Shown piece after piece: positions 1 through 9,416 of a DNA stretch of 64,000 nucleotides. The DNA comes from CAXBGS01 sp963975425 (GTDB lineage: Bacteria > Planctomycetota > Planctomycetia > Pirellulales > Pirellulaceae). Numbering within the stretch: position 1 is the stretch's first letter; the number at the start of each line of letters is the position of its first letter. Below the pieces are notes generated by a model. The model saw only the letters and a program-made list of their open reading frames with translations. It had not been told where the DNA came from and did not search any database. Position numbers and translations under genes: made by a program. The stretch is from contig CAXBGS010000001.1 in assembly GCA_963975425.1 (NCBI GenBank), forward strand, positions 372,001 through 436,000, given 5' to 3'.

Positions 1-967
1 CCAGTGACTCGGGCGTGCGAAATTTTTCATCGATATCGTCACCGAAGTCCAATTCATCGGCATACGCGATCGCACGCAGTCGCGCGGCGGGATCTTCGCT
101 CAGTTCAAGGATCCGTTTCTTGCCAAGGTCATCACCGAAACGCGCCAGTGCACCGGCAGCCTCGCATTGCACACGCCGATGCCGCAGTTCGACGGTCTGA
201 TTCAGTTTGCTGATCGATGATTCGTCGCCGATCAAGGCCACCGCATCACAAAGCGAAACGGCCAAGGCCACCGCTTCGCTAAGCGTAGCCTGCACGACCT
301 CCACCTCGTCACCGAACGATTTCGGATTCTCTTCGAATTTGGCCAAGCGGTTACTGACTTCGCCTAATAGATGGTTCAACGCATCGATCTGTTCGACCGC
401 GGGATGTTCGTCCACTCGGCCAGTGCGAACCAGAAAGTTTGCCAAGTCCAGCAGTGGGGCGGCCAGCGATGGGTACTGCAAACAAAGCAGCAACTCGGGA
501 AACACAGCATGAATCGGCCAATTGTCGCGTTGCATCATCGGACTGAGCACTTGCGCCGCGTCGAGCCACTTTTTTGGCGGATCGACATGCAACCGCTGGA
601 CGAGCGCGCGAAGTGATTCTTCGGATTGATTCATCGCCAACAAGTGCAGCAAGAGATGACGATTCGGCGTCTCCGCCGGCAATGAACTCTCCACTTGGCA
701 AACGACAAAGGGATCGATCACGGGCAGTGAACGATCCGCGTCTCGCAAGACCAGCGTATGAATCACGCGCAACAATCCGCCCAAAATGGCCGGATCCGAT
801 CGACCGACAACGCCTTGATTTTGATGCAACCGCGCGATAATCGCGGGACCACTTTCGGACGGACCTTCAGCCAATTCGCGAAGCCGATATCCAGCGGTGA
901 CAGGATCCGCCTCGGGACCTAACAGGGCATCAAGAATTGAGAGGTTATCAAGCGGGTCGGACAACAT
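1..967 (-). CDS. HEAT-like helical repeat protein, 3' end outside the window
   Basis: An uninterrupted minus-strand frame of 322 codons runs from ATG at 967 off the left edge, so the C-terminus is missing. The start is fixed because the codon just upstream is an in-frame TGA. The protein is rich in Leu, Ala and charged residues in helix-length blocks (for example around residues 70-130 and 255-300), with no signal peptide and few cysteines. The final visible part, where an aspartate- and arginine-rich helix pair follows 'EAAGALARFGDD', resembles HEAT/PBS-lyase type repeats. That points to a cytoplasmic scaffold or adaptor, but I recognise no specific family and assign no function. It diverges from the ClC gene. 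Confidence 0.75.
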   Translation of the reverse strand, partial: MLSDPLDNLSILDALLGPEADPVTAGYRLRELAEGPSESGPAIIARLHQNQGVVGRSDPAILGGLLRVIHTLVLRDADRSLPVIDPFVVCQVESSLPAETPNRHLLLHLLAMNQSEESLRALVQRLHVDPPKKWLDAAQVLSPMMQRDNWPIHAVFPELLLCLQYPSLAAPLLDLANFLVRTGRVDEHPAVEQIDALNHLLGEVSNRLAKFEENPKSFGDEVEVVQATLSEAVALAVSLCDAVALIGDESSISKLNQTVELRHRRVQCEAAGALARFGDDLGKKRILELSEDPAARLRAIAYADELDFGDDIDEKFRTPESL

Positions 968-1079
968 TCAGCGGTGGGTCAAAGGAAACGGATCGATCGG
1001 TCGAATGAACGCATTATGGACGCGTCGCCCGATCGATGCGACCGGACAGACGGAGCACCAACGACCGGCACCAAAGTTC

Positions 1080-1124
1080 AGACACAATCGCCCCAGACAC
1101 AATCGCCCCAGACACGAACACCCG
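1080..1124. repeat. 15-bp tandem repeat, about 3 copies, in a divergent intergenic region
   Basis: Two identical 15-base units begin at 1080 and 1095 (unit AGACACAATCGCCCC), and a diverged third begins at 1110. They lie in the 357-base spacer (968-1324) between the divergent helical-repeat and ClC genes. I see no gene, clear promoter hexamers or terminator in the rest of this spacer. Confidence 0.8.
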
Positions 1125-1324
1125 AGAAACAAATGACGGGGCAACCACCACTGAACGTCGCCGCCGCAAGGTGACGATGTTTCGCGGTTCCGCCGCGACA
1201 TCGGGTCACTAGCGGTGAATCGAAGTCTCGCGATACTAACGTGTTCGACCGATCGCCCCCCTGAAAACTATCCCCCCCTGCACGGCAACCTACCCTGAAC
1301 GCTATACGTCATTTTCTCGATTCG

Positions 1325-3139
1325 ATGGAACTGCGGTCTTCTGGCAAGTGGATCCTGCTGGCGTCGCTGGTTGGCGTCATTGCGGGCCTGGCTGCAATCG
1401 CTTTCCAGACGCTGGGCCATCTGGTTACCCGCTATTCGCTGGTGGAGTTCGCCGGGTTTGTGCCAGAGATCGCCGACGGCGAACATTCGCTCGCGGACCA
1501 GCCTGCGACGACGTTGATCCCGTGGATGATTGTGGTCGTGATGACGATCGGCGGACTGATTTCGGGACTGCTGGTGTACTGGTTGGCGCCGGAAACCGAA
1601 GGCGCCGGCACGGACGCGGCTATCGACGCTTTCCACAACCGGCGCGGCATCATTCGCACGCGTGTCGCATTCGTCAAGACGCTTGCATCGTCCATCACGC
1701 TCGGCACCGGTGGATCAGGCGGACAAGAAGGGCCGATCGCCCAGATCGGTGCCAGTATTGGGTCGTGGCTGGGCACGCGTTTGAAGCTTTCGCCTCGAGA
1801 CCGCCGCATTATGTTGGCCGCAGGAATGGGCGCCGGCGTCGGTGCGATCTTCCGCGCGCCATTGGCCGGTGCTGTGTTCGCGGCGGAAATTCTTTACAGC
1901 GATGCCGACCTCGAAGCCGATGTGATCGTGCCAGCGGCGACGTCATCGATCGTCGCGTACAGCGTATTCACACAATTCTTGCCCGCGGACCGGCGATTTC
2001 AACCGTTGTTCGGAACCGAACTGAATCACCTATTTGCCTCGCCTGTCGAATTGCTTCCCTACACGGTCTTGGCCGTGGTGCTGATGCTGGTGGGGATTCT
2101 ATATGTCAAAGTCTTCCAGCAATCACAAACTCTGTTTCGCAATCTGCCTCTGGTTCCTCACCTGCGTCCGGCGATCGGGGCCGCGCTGGCCGGTTTGATT
2201 GGCATTGGATTGCTGGCCTTGCACAACCATGATCCGCGGGTCTTGGCCGTGCTGGGTATCGGTTACGGGACACTGCAGATCGCATTGACCGACGCGCCCC
2301 AACTAGGCATCGGACTGCTGCTGACGATCGCCTTCGCAAAAATCGCGACGACGGCCCTGACCATTGGTTCGGGCGGATCGGGCGGTGTCTTTGGTCCATC
2401 GATGGTCATCGGCGGCTGCCTAGGCGCGGTCGTTGGCCTGGCGTTTCAATCGGTGTTCCCTTGGTCGGTCAGCGAACCGGAAGCGTTCGCCGTCGTCGGC
2501 ATGGCCGGCTTTTTCGCCGGCGTCGCCCGTGCGCCGATTTCGACGATCATCATGGTGCGTGCCATGACCGGCGATTTCGGATTGTTGGTTCCTACGATGC
2601 TGGTGACGACGTTGACTTTTCTGACCAGCCACAAATGGCGGCTGTACCAAAAGCAAGTTCCGACACGTATGGATTCCAAAGCCCACCGAGGTGACTTTAT
2701 CATCGACGTCTTGGAAGGCCTGCACGTGGAGGATGTCTTTCGGCGTGACCAAAACATCGTCAAGATTCCCCAGGCGATGACACTGGACGAGATCGTTCAT
2801 TGCCTGGCCGACAACCATCAACACTATTTTCCCGTCGTCGATCAACAACAACGAATGGTGGGCATTTTTTCGGATGACGACGTTCGCGTCTATCTGTTCG
2901 ACGACGTGTTGTGGGATCTGGTGGTCGCTGAAGATATCATGAAGAGTGACTTCGTCAGCGTTTCGCCACACGATGACCTGAATACGGCAATGAAGCGTTT
3001 CACGGCACTGAACCTCGACGAGTTGCCCGTGATCGATCCCGAACAGCCCGGCAAACTGTTGGGGATGCTTCGCCGCAAAGAAAGCATCGCCGCGTACAAC
3101 CGGCGTCTCATGGAACACAAGCAAGCGGCAGAAGAATAG
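1325..3139 (+). CDS. ClC-family anion channel/transporter with C-terminal CBS pair
   Basis: 604 residues. Residues 10-430 form the hydrophobic ClC core. The motifs are a GxGGxxGxEGP-type stretch at about 127-137 with the gating glutamate E135, a GSGGSGGVFGP stretch near 360, and GMAGFFAGVARAP near 395. Residues 455-600 contain two CBS domains, which in the family bind adenine nucleotides and regulate gating. Two signature positions differ from the E. coli exchanger. The GSGIP selectivity loop reads GAGTD (93-97). The position of the internal proton glutamate (E203 in E. coli) appears to be Ile189, with Glu188 beside it. This may mean uncoupled anion conduction, which is inference. The gene converges on the DUF1501 gene. 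Confidence 0.93.
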   Translation: MELRSSGKWILLASLVGVIAGLAAIAFQTLGHLVTRYSLVEFAGFVPEIADGEHSLADQPATTLIPWMIVVVMTIGGLISGLLVYWLAPETEGAGTDAAIDAFHNRRGIIRTRVAFVKTLASSITLGTGGSGGQEGPIAQIGASIGSWLGTRLKLSPRDRRIMLAAGMGAGVGAIFRAPLAGAVFAAEILYSDADLEADVIVPAATSSIVAYSVFTQFLPADRRFQPLFGTELNHLFASPVELLPYTVLAVVLMLVGILYVKVFQQSQTLFRNLPLVPHLRPAIGAALAGLIGIGLLALHNHDPRVLAVLGIGYGTLQIALTDAPQLGIGLLLTIAFAKIATTALTIGSGGSGGVFGPSMVIGGCLGAVVGLAFQSVFPWSVSEPEAFAVVGMAGFFAGVARAPISTIIMVRAMTGDFGLLVPTMLVTTLTFLTSHKWRLYQKQVPTRMDSKAHRGDFIIDVLEGLHVEDVFRRDQNIVKIPQAMTLDEIVHCLADNHQHYFPVVDQQQRMVGIFSDDDVRVYLFDDVLWDLVVAEDIMKSDFVSVSPHDDLNTAMKRFTALNLDELPVIDPEQPGKLLGMLRRKESIAAYNRRLMEHKQAAEE

Positions 3140-3220
3140 CGTGCCGCGAAAAACGGATCGGTCCCGACAAGCTGCACCGACGCGGCGCGGGATCACCAAA
3201 CGCTTATCTGCGCCAAAAAC

Positions 3221-4666
3221 TCAAGCGAGAATTTCGCGAACGACTCGGCTTTCTTCGACCCCGGTCAGCCTTTGGTCGAGTCCTTTGAAAGAATAAGTGA
3301 ATCGTTCGGCGTCGATCCCCATCTGATGCAGAATCGTTGCATTCAGGTCGCGTACATGTACGGGATCTTTCACAATATTGTAGCTAAACTCATCCGTTTC
3401 GCCGTGCACGACGCCGCCTTTGACACCCGCGCCGGCCAGCCAAACCGTAAAACACTTTGGATGATGATCGCGGCCATAGTCCGTCTTGGTCAGTTTGCCT
3501 TGGCAATAAATGGTCCGTCCGAACTCGCCGCCCCAAACAACCAGCGTATCATCCAGCATGCCGCGTTGCCGCAAGTCCGTTAGCAGTGCCGCGGAAGGCT
3601 GGTCGACGTCGCGACATTGGTTGGGCAAATCCTTGGGCAACGCGTTGTGTTGATCCCAACCGCGGTGGAAAATCTGTGTGAACCTGACCCCGCGCTCGGC
3701 CATGCGCCGCGAAAGCAGACAGCAATTGGCAAACGTGCCGGGGGTGGTGACGTCGGGACCATAGAGGTCGAGAATGTATTGCGGCTCGTCACTGATATTG
3801 GTCAGGTCCGGCACGCTGGTTTGCATGCGGAATGCCATTTCATATTGTGCGATTCTGGCTTCGGTTTCTGGATCACCGATGCGATCGGATGTCTGTTCAT
3901 TTAGCGTCGCCAGTGCGTCCAGCATCCGCCGCCGCACGCTGCTGGCCATGCCTTTGGGATTGGATAAATACAAGACGGGGTCCCCGCTGCTGCGCAGTGC
4001 GACGCCTTGGTACTCACTGGGCAAGAACCCGCTTCCCCACAAACGATTGGTGATGGCTTGGGCACCTTTGCGTCCCGACCATGATGCGGTCATGACCAAG
4101 AATGCTGGCAGATTTTCGTTTTCAGTTCCCAGGCCGTAGCTGAGCCACGAACCCAAGCTTGCCTTGCCGGGCAATTGATCTCCGGTGACGAAATAGGTGA
4201 TCGCCGGATCATGGTTGATCGCTTCTGTGTACATCGACTTTACCAGCGCGATGTCGTCGACCTTTTTGGCCATAAAAGGAACCAACTCGCTGGCCATGGT
4301 TCCCGATGCGCCATGAGGCGAGAATTTATAGATGCTGGGAACGACCGGAAATCTTTCCTGATCGCTGGTCATCGTGGTCAGACGCTGTCCCTTGCGAATC
4401 GATTCCGGCAGGTCTTTGTTGTACCAGTCGTCCATGGCCGGTTTGTGATCCCACATATCCATTTGGCTGGGCGCACCGGACATGAACAGATAGATCGCTC
4501 GTTTCGCTTTGGGCGTATGATGAGGCAAGCCCGGCTGTCCGCCAATGGCGGACGCATGCGTCGACGGCGAGTCGATTGACGCGAGCGCTGCCGCACCAAG
4601 TCCGACCGAACCGCGAGCAAGCAGCGCACGGCGATTGATCCGTGTTTGAGGATCTTCAAATGACAT
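3221..4666 (-). CDS. DUF1501 family secreted protein (module A)
   Basis: 481 residues with an N-terminal twin-arginine-like signal (NRRALLARGS followed by an Ala-rich stretch), suggesting Tat export. The rest is a DUF1501 domain of the alkaline phosphatase/sulfatase superfamily, with conserved stretches such as 'YLFMSGAPSQMDMWDHKP' (about 59-76) and 'WGGEFGRT' (about 377). In planctomycetes these genes almost always follow a PSCyt/DUF1549/DUF1553 gene, as here: the upstream gene stops 12 bases before this ATG, and an AGGAA ribosome binding site overlaps that stop. The biochemical role of DUF1501 is not established. It is closely similar along its whole length to the paralog at 7892-9373. Confidence 0.93.
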   Translation of the reverse strand: MSFEDPQTRINRRALLARGSVGLGAAALASIDSPSTHASAIGGQPGLPHHTPKAKRAIYLFMSGAPSQMDMWDHKPAMDDWYNKDLPESIRKGQRLTTMTSDQERFPVVPSIYKFSPHGASGTMASELVPFMAKKVDDIALVKSMYTEAINHDPAITYFVTGDQLPGKASLGSWLSYGLGTENENLPAFLVMTASWSGRKGAQAITNRLWGSGFLPSEYQGVALRSSGDPVLYLSNPKGMASSVRRRMLDALATLNEQTSDRIGDPETEARIAQYEMAFRMQTSVPDLTNISDEPQYILDLYGPDVTTPGTFANCCLLSRRMAERGVRFTQIFHRGWDQHNALPKDLPNQCRDVDQPSAALLTDLRQRGMLDDTLVVWGGEFGRTIYCQGKLTKTDYGRDHHPKCFTVWLAGAGVKGGVVHGETDEFSYNIVKDPVHVRDLNATILHQMGIDAERFTYSFKGLDQRLTGVEESRVVREILA

Positions 4667-4678
4667 CGTTTAGCGTTC

Positions 4679-7621
4679 CTATTTGGCGATGACTTCGTCC
4701 AAGTTAAGCATGGTGCTGGCCAAGATCATCCAAGGGGCAAGCGTGACGCCGTTGTCGCCGGCAAGGTCGATGGCCGCACTGGTTTCGGTGGCGTAGTGCG
4801 ATTGCAAGTCTTCCAACAATGCAAATAACGAATCGATTTCGATGCCGGTCGGCCGTCGGGCTGTCACTGTTTCGAACATCCAACCGATACGATCCTGAAC
4901 CGAGTTCGCCGACGACTCATTGAGCGTGCGTTTCGCCAAGTGCTTTGAGGCCTGCAAAATTTGCTTCTCGTTCATCAACAACAAAGCTTGCAGCGGTGTG
5001 TTGGTTCGTTCACGCCGAGCGGTACAGGATTCACGACTGGGCGCATCAAAGGTCGACAATTGAGGCGGAGCACTGGTCCGTTTCCAAAACGTGTAAACGC
5101 TGCGGCGATAAACGCTTTCGCCCTCGTCCGCGACGAACGCTGATGTATTACTGCCCGTTTGGGCAACCGCAAGCCAAATCCCACCGGGCTGTGGCGGTTT
5201 AACACTCGGCCCACCGACGCGATTGACCAACAAACCCGAAACGGCTAGTGCTTGGTCGCGCAATACTTCGGCGTCCAAACGATAACGGGCGCCGCGGGCA
5301 AGCAAACGATTCGCCGGATCGACCAATTGCATTTGCTCGGTGACATGTTGGTCGCGGCGGTATGCCTTGGTCATGACAAGAGATTTGATCAGTCGTTTGA
5401 CATCCCAGCCGTGTTCTCGAAAGTCGACGGCCAGTGCGTCTAGCAGTTCGGGATGGCTGGGAGGGTCGCCTTGACCGCCGAAGTCTTCGCTGGTTTTGAC
5501 CAAACCGGTTCCGAAGATTTGCTGCCAGAACCGATTGACAGCCACGCGTGATGTCAGTGGATGATCGGCCGACGTCAACCAATTCGCCAAGCCCAAACGA
5601 TCTCGCGGCCGACCACTTTCCATCGGTGGCAAGAAAGAGGGGGTGTCGCGCGCGACCCTTTCACCCGGTTGGTCGTATTGGCCACGAACTAGAACATATG
5701 CTTGGCGTGGTTGATCGAGTTCTCGCCATACCAGCGTCGTTGGCAACGTGGACTCAAGTTCGTCTCGCGCCAGAACCGCCTGTTTTTCCTGGGCTTTCAG
5801 CCTGCGCCAATCTGGATGCTCGCACCATACTTCTCGATAATATCGCCTTATCAAATCGCGTTGATGCTTCGTTGGGCGATTACAACTGACCATGTCCAGA
5901 ATCGACTCGGGCACCTCCATCGAAGGTGAACGGAATGCGTATGTCAAGTGACTATCACTGTCGTGATTGATGAGCTTGAAATAGAGGCTGTTCCAGCCCT
6001 CGGCGAGCCGCAATGTGACTTGATTGCCGAGAGGTGTGTGATTTCGAATCCCTTTCGACAGCAAGACCTGCTTGCCATTTAGATAGACAGCCAAGCCGTC
6101 ATCGGCGCCAATCAACAGCTGCGCGGTTTGCTCGCGTGACGAGTACAACTCTTGATGAACGATAAACACCGAGGGCTCGTTTTCGATCGTCGGCATCGTG
6201 TTGGTTTCGACCTGAACCAAATCATCATTCCGTTTCCATGGATAAACCTTGGTACCACGCCGAATGTCTTTGGCGGCATCAAAGTCATTGGCCGTCCCAA
6301 ACTTGCGTCCATAGGCGCCGCTAGCGCTGGGAACGTCAAAAGGACCGACGGTATACGTCTTTCCAATGCGAATCCGTCCATCATCCGCCCCCCGGTCTTG
6401 GTCGCCACTTGAATCGGTAAGCAGTGCTTGTTGCCAAAGTGCTTGACCAGCGTCCACCGAAGCGATCGGCCCCTGCATTCGGCGACGCACATCGCGCAGC
6501 GTGTTTGCAAAGCGATTCAACTGACCGCGTTGATTCTCGTTGGGCAGCCGGATAAACGGCGGAGTGTTCTTGATGTCGTCATCCATCGCCCGACCGTCAA
6601 GGCTGTTAAAAAACGCAAACAGTGAGTAGTAATCGCGTTGGGTGATCGGATCGAATTTATGATCGTGACAGACGGCGCACTGTGTGGTCAGCCCCATAAA
6701 GACAGTGCCAAACGCATCGGTACGGTCGATCACATTGCGAGAAAACACCTCTTGATAGATAGAGCCGCCCTCATTCGTCGTGACGTTCAACCGATTGAAC
6801 CCGCTGGCGATCAATTGATCCTGCGTTGCATCGGGCAACAGATCCCCAGCGAGTTGCTGTTTGATGAATTGGTCCATCGGCAGATTGCGATTGAACGCGT
6901 CGATCACCCAGTCACGATAACGCCACATCTCGCGGTAATTATCGACGTGCAGCCCATGGGTATCGCCGTACCGCACGAGGTCGAGCCAATAGCGGCCCAT
7001 GTGTTCGCCATAGCTGGGCGACTGAAGCAATTCGTCGACAAGTTTCTCGTACGCGTTGGGTGAATCGTCGGATAAGAAAGCGTCGATGCGATCACGATCG
7101 GGGGGCAATCCGGTAATGTCCAAGCAGACTCGGCGCAATAGCGATCGACGATCGGCGTCACCGTTCGCCGCCAGACCGGCCGACTCAATTTTTTTGTCAA
7201 TCAATTGGTCGACGTATGCCGCCGTGAGATCGTCATCGACCGTTGGCGGCAAAAACGCCCAGTGCTCTTCGAATTCCGCACCGCCGTTGATCCACTGTTT
7301 CAAAACGGATTTCTGTTCCGGACTAAGCGGTTTGTGAAAATCCGGTGGCGGCATCTGCTGTTCGGGATCGTCGGATTCCAAACGGAGCATCAACTCGCTC
7401 ACGTCGGCATCACCAGGTTCGACGACACTGGCAACGCCATCGGCGGTATCGAGCCGCAAGTCGGCGTATCGATCGGCTTCATCCGGTCCATGACATGCAA
7501 AGCAATGATCCGAAAGCAGAGGCCGGACGTCTGTCCCGAAATCCGGCGTGGCAGCAAACGCGACCGGCACCCATCCGATGACGATCATCGCCATCGAACC
7601 AGCAACAAGAGAGTGGGTCAT
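4679..7621 (-). CDS. Planctomycete cytochrome C protein, PSCyt1-DUF1549-DUF1553 (module A)
   Basis: 980 residues with a short signal peptide (about 1-24). A PSCyt1 cytochrome domain follows (about 30-110), with a heme c motif CFACH at 40-44. The DUF1549/PSCyt2 domain covers about 135-345 and ends near a second CxxCH (315-319). A central beta-rich region includes a carbohydrate-binding-like stretch (about 430-580). The DUF1553/PSD1 domain covers about 670-950. This is the standard planctomycete architecture and is predicted to be periplasmic. The substrate is unknown; links to sulfated polysaccharide breakdown come from gene neighbourhoods. It is probably cotranscribed with the DUF1501 gene 12 bases downstream. 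Confidence 0.93.
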   Translation of the reverse strand: MTHSLVAGSMAMIVIGWVPVAFAATPDFGTDVRPLLSDHCFACHGPDEADRYADLRLDTADGVASVVEPGDADVSELMLRLESDDPEQQMPPPDFHKPLSPEQKSVLKQWINGGAEFEEHWAFLPPTVDDDLTAAYVDQLIDKKIESAGLAANGDADRRSLLRRVCLDITGLPPDRDRIDAFLSDDSPNAYEKLVDELLQSPSYGEHMGRYWLDLVRYGDTHGLHVDNYREMWRYRDWVIDAFNRNLPMDQFIKQQLAGDLLPDATQDQLIASGFNRLNVTTNEGGSIYQEVFSRNVIDRTDAFGTVFMGLTTQCAVCHDHKFDPITQRDYYSLFAFFNSLDGRAMDDDIKNTPPFIRLPNENQRGQLNRFANTLRDVRRRMQGPIASVDAGQALWQQALLTDSSGDQDRGADDGRIRIGKTYTVGPFDVPSASGAYGRKFGTANDFDAAKDIRRGTKVYPWKRNDDLVQVETNTMPTIENEPSVFIVHQELYSSREQTAQLLIGADDGLAVYLNGKQVLLSKGIRNHTPLGNQVTLRLAEGWNSLYFKLINHDSDSHLTYAFRSPSMEVPESILDMVSCNRPTKHQRDLIRRYYREVWCEHPDWRRLKAQEKQAVLARDELESTLPTTLVWRELDQPRQAYVLVRGQYDQPGERVARDTPSFLPPMESGRPRDRLGLANWLTSADHPLTSRVAVNRFWQQIFGTGLVKTSEDFGGQGDPPSHPELLDALAVDFREHGWDVKRLIKSLVMTKAYRRDQHVTEQMQLVDPANRLLARGARYRLDAEVLRDQALAVSGLLVNRVGGPSVKPPQPGGIWLAVAQTGSNTSAFVADEGESVYRRSVYTFWKRTSAPPQLSTFDAPSRESCTARRERTNTPLQALLLMNEKQILQASKHLAKRTLNESSANSVQDRIGWMFETVTARRPTGIEIDSLFALLEDLQSHYATETSAAIDLAGDNGVTLAPWMILASTMLNLDEVIAK

Positions 7622-7891
7622 GCTAGAGAGACGATCGGGGTGAGAGGAATACGATAATGCGACTCAGAACAAAACCGAGTGCGCGTCGGGAGCCCCGCCT
7701 TCAACCGCCATCGCCCGATTATAGACCTTGTGATTGACGTTGCGTCGCCGAACCGCCATTGAAACCCTCGATTGACCGCGATTCCCATTACCGACTCAAT
7801 GACGTCCCATCCCCGGCAAGCAGAGGAAGTTATTTCGGCTTTCGAAATATAGATTTTTGGGTTGCAGCGCGATGCGAAAGCCATAACAGCA

Positions 7892-9373
7892 TCAGGAAAG
7901 AATTTCGCGAACGACTCGACTCTCCTCAACGCCGGTCAATCGCTGATCAAGTCCTTTGAATGCGTAGGTGAACCGTTCGGCATCGATTCCCATTTGGTGC
8001 AGGATCGTCGCGTTCAAATCGCGAATATGGACCGGATCTTTGACGACGTTGTAACTGAAGTCGTCCGTTTCACCATGAACGACTCCGCCTTGAACCCCCG
8101 CACCCGCCAACCACACCGTAAAACACTTGGGATGATGGTCACGACCGTAGGTGTCTTTGGTCAATTTACCTTGGCAATAGATCGTCCGACCGAACTCGCC
8201 GCCCCAAACGACCAGCGTATCATCCAACATGCCACGTTGTCGCAGGTCGGTCAGCAACGCGGCGGAAGGCTGATCCGTATCACGGCATTGGTTCGGCAAG
8301 TCTCTGGGCAGACTGTTGTGTTGATCCCAACCGCGATGGAAGATTTGCGTGAATCGCACGCCCCGTTCGGCCATGCGGCGCGACAGCAGGCAGCAATTGG
8401 CAAAGGTCCCCGGTTTTGTGACATCGGGACCGTACATGTCCAAGATGTACTGCGGTTCGTCGCTGATATCGGTCAGATCGGGAACGCTTGTCTGCATTCG
8501 AAACGCCATCTCGTACTGTGCAATCCTGGCTTCCGTTTCGGGATCGCCGACTCGATCGACGGTGGATCGATTCAGATTTGCCAACGAATCCAACATGCGG
8601 CGACGGGCGCTGCTGTCGATGCCATCAGGATTTGACAGATACAAGACCGGGTCGCCACTGCTGCGCAGAGCGACACCTTGGTATTTGCTGGGCAGGAATC
8701 CGGTGCCCCATAGACGGTTATAAAGCGCTTGAGCTTGTGGACGTCCGGTCCAGGTCGCGGTCATGACCATAAACGCGGGCAAGTCTTCGTTTTCGGTACC
8801 AAGACCATAGCTTAGCCAAGACCCAAGACTCGCTTTGCCGGGAAGTTGGTCACCGGTACAGATATAAGTGATCGCAGGATCGTGATTGATCGCCTCGGTG
8901 TGCATCGACTTGACCAGCGCGATGTCATCGACTTTCTTGGCCATATGCGGCAGCAGTTCACTGACCATCGTGCCCGCTTCGCCGTGCGGCGAAAACTTAT
9001 AGATACTCGGCACGATGGGGAAACGATCCTGCTTGCTGGTCATCGTCGTGAGTCGCTGGCCCATGCGGACCGATGCCGGCAAGTCTTTGTCGTACCAGTC
9101 GCCCATCGCTGGTTTGTGATCCCACATATCCATCTGACTGGGTGCGCCAGACATGAACAGATAAATCGCTCGTTTTGCTTGAGGCGGATGATGAGGCAAA
9201 CCGGCCAGACCGCCCGAAGCGGCAGCCGCACCTGATTGGGCTGCTGCACTTGACTGGGCTGCCGCGCCTGACTGGCTTTCGAGTGAGGCAAGTGCCGCCG
9301 CACCAAGTCCGACCGATCCGCGAGCCAACAGAGCGCGACGGGTGAGCTGGCGTAGGGGTTGCTCAAGTGACAT
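7892..9373 (-). CDS. DUF1501 family secreted protein (module B)
   Basis: 493 residues, a paralog of the 3221-4666 protein with the same twin-arginine-like start (TRRALLARGS) and near-identical core blocks. The difference lies just after the signal, where residues 31-52 are a low-complexity linker of repeated AAAQS-like units. At DNA level this is a short tandem expansion near 9215-9285. The gene follows the module B cytochrome gene after 43 bases, on the same strand. Between it and module A (7622-7891) is a 270-base spacer in which I see only a weak 6-bp hairpin (7832-7848) and no clear terminator, so the four genes could share transcripts. Confidence 0.93.
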   Translation of the reverse strand: MSLEQPLRQLTRRALLARGSVGLGAAALASLESQSGAAAQSSAAAQSGAAAASGGLAGLPHHPPQAKRAIYLFMSGAPSQMDMWDHKPAMGDWYDKDLPASVRMGQRLTTMTSKQDRFPIVPSIYKFSPHGEAGTMVSELLPHMAKKVDDIALVKSMHTEAINHDPAITYICTGDQLPGKASLGSWLSYGLGTENEDLPAFMVMTATWTGRPQAQALYNRLWGTGFLPSKYQGVALRSSGDPVLYLSNPDGIDSSARRRMLDSLANLNRSTVDRVGDPETEARIAQYEMAFRMQTSVPDLTDISDEPQYILDMYGPDVTKPGTFANCCLLSRRMAERGVRFTQIFHRGWDQHNSLPRDLPNQCRDTDQPSAALLTDLRQRGMLDDTLVVWGGEFGRTIYCQGKLTKDTYGRDHHPKCFTVWLAGAGVQGGVVHGETDDFSYNVVKDPVHIRDLNATILHQMGIDAERFTYAFKGLDQRLTGVEESRVVREILS

Positions 9374-9416
9374 GGCGATGGGTTCAGAAGGTGGGAACAG
9401 AAAAGATATAAGTACG

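Noticed and set aside
2420..3199. 259-codon minus-strand frame opposite the ClC CBS region
   Set aside because: It is antisense to clear CBS domains and shows no recognisable protein features.
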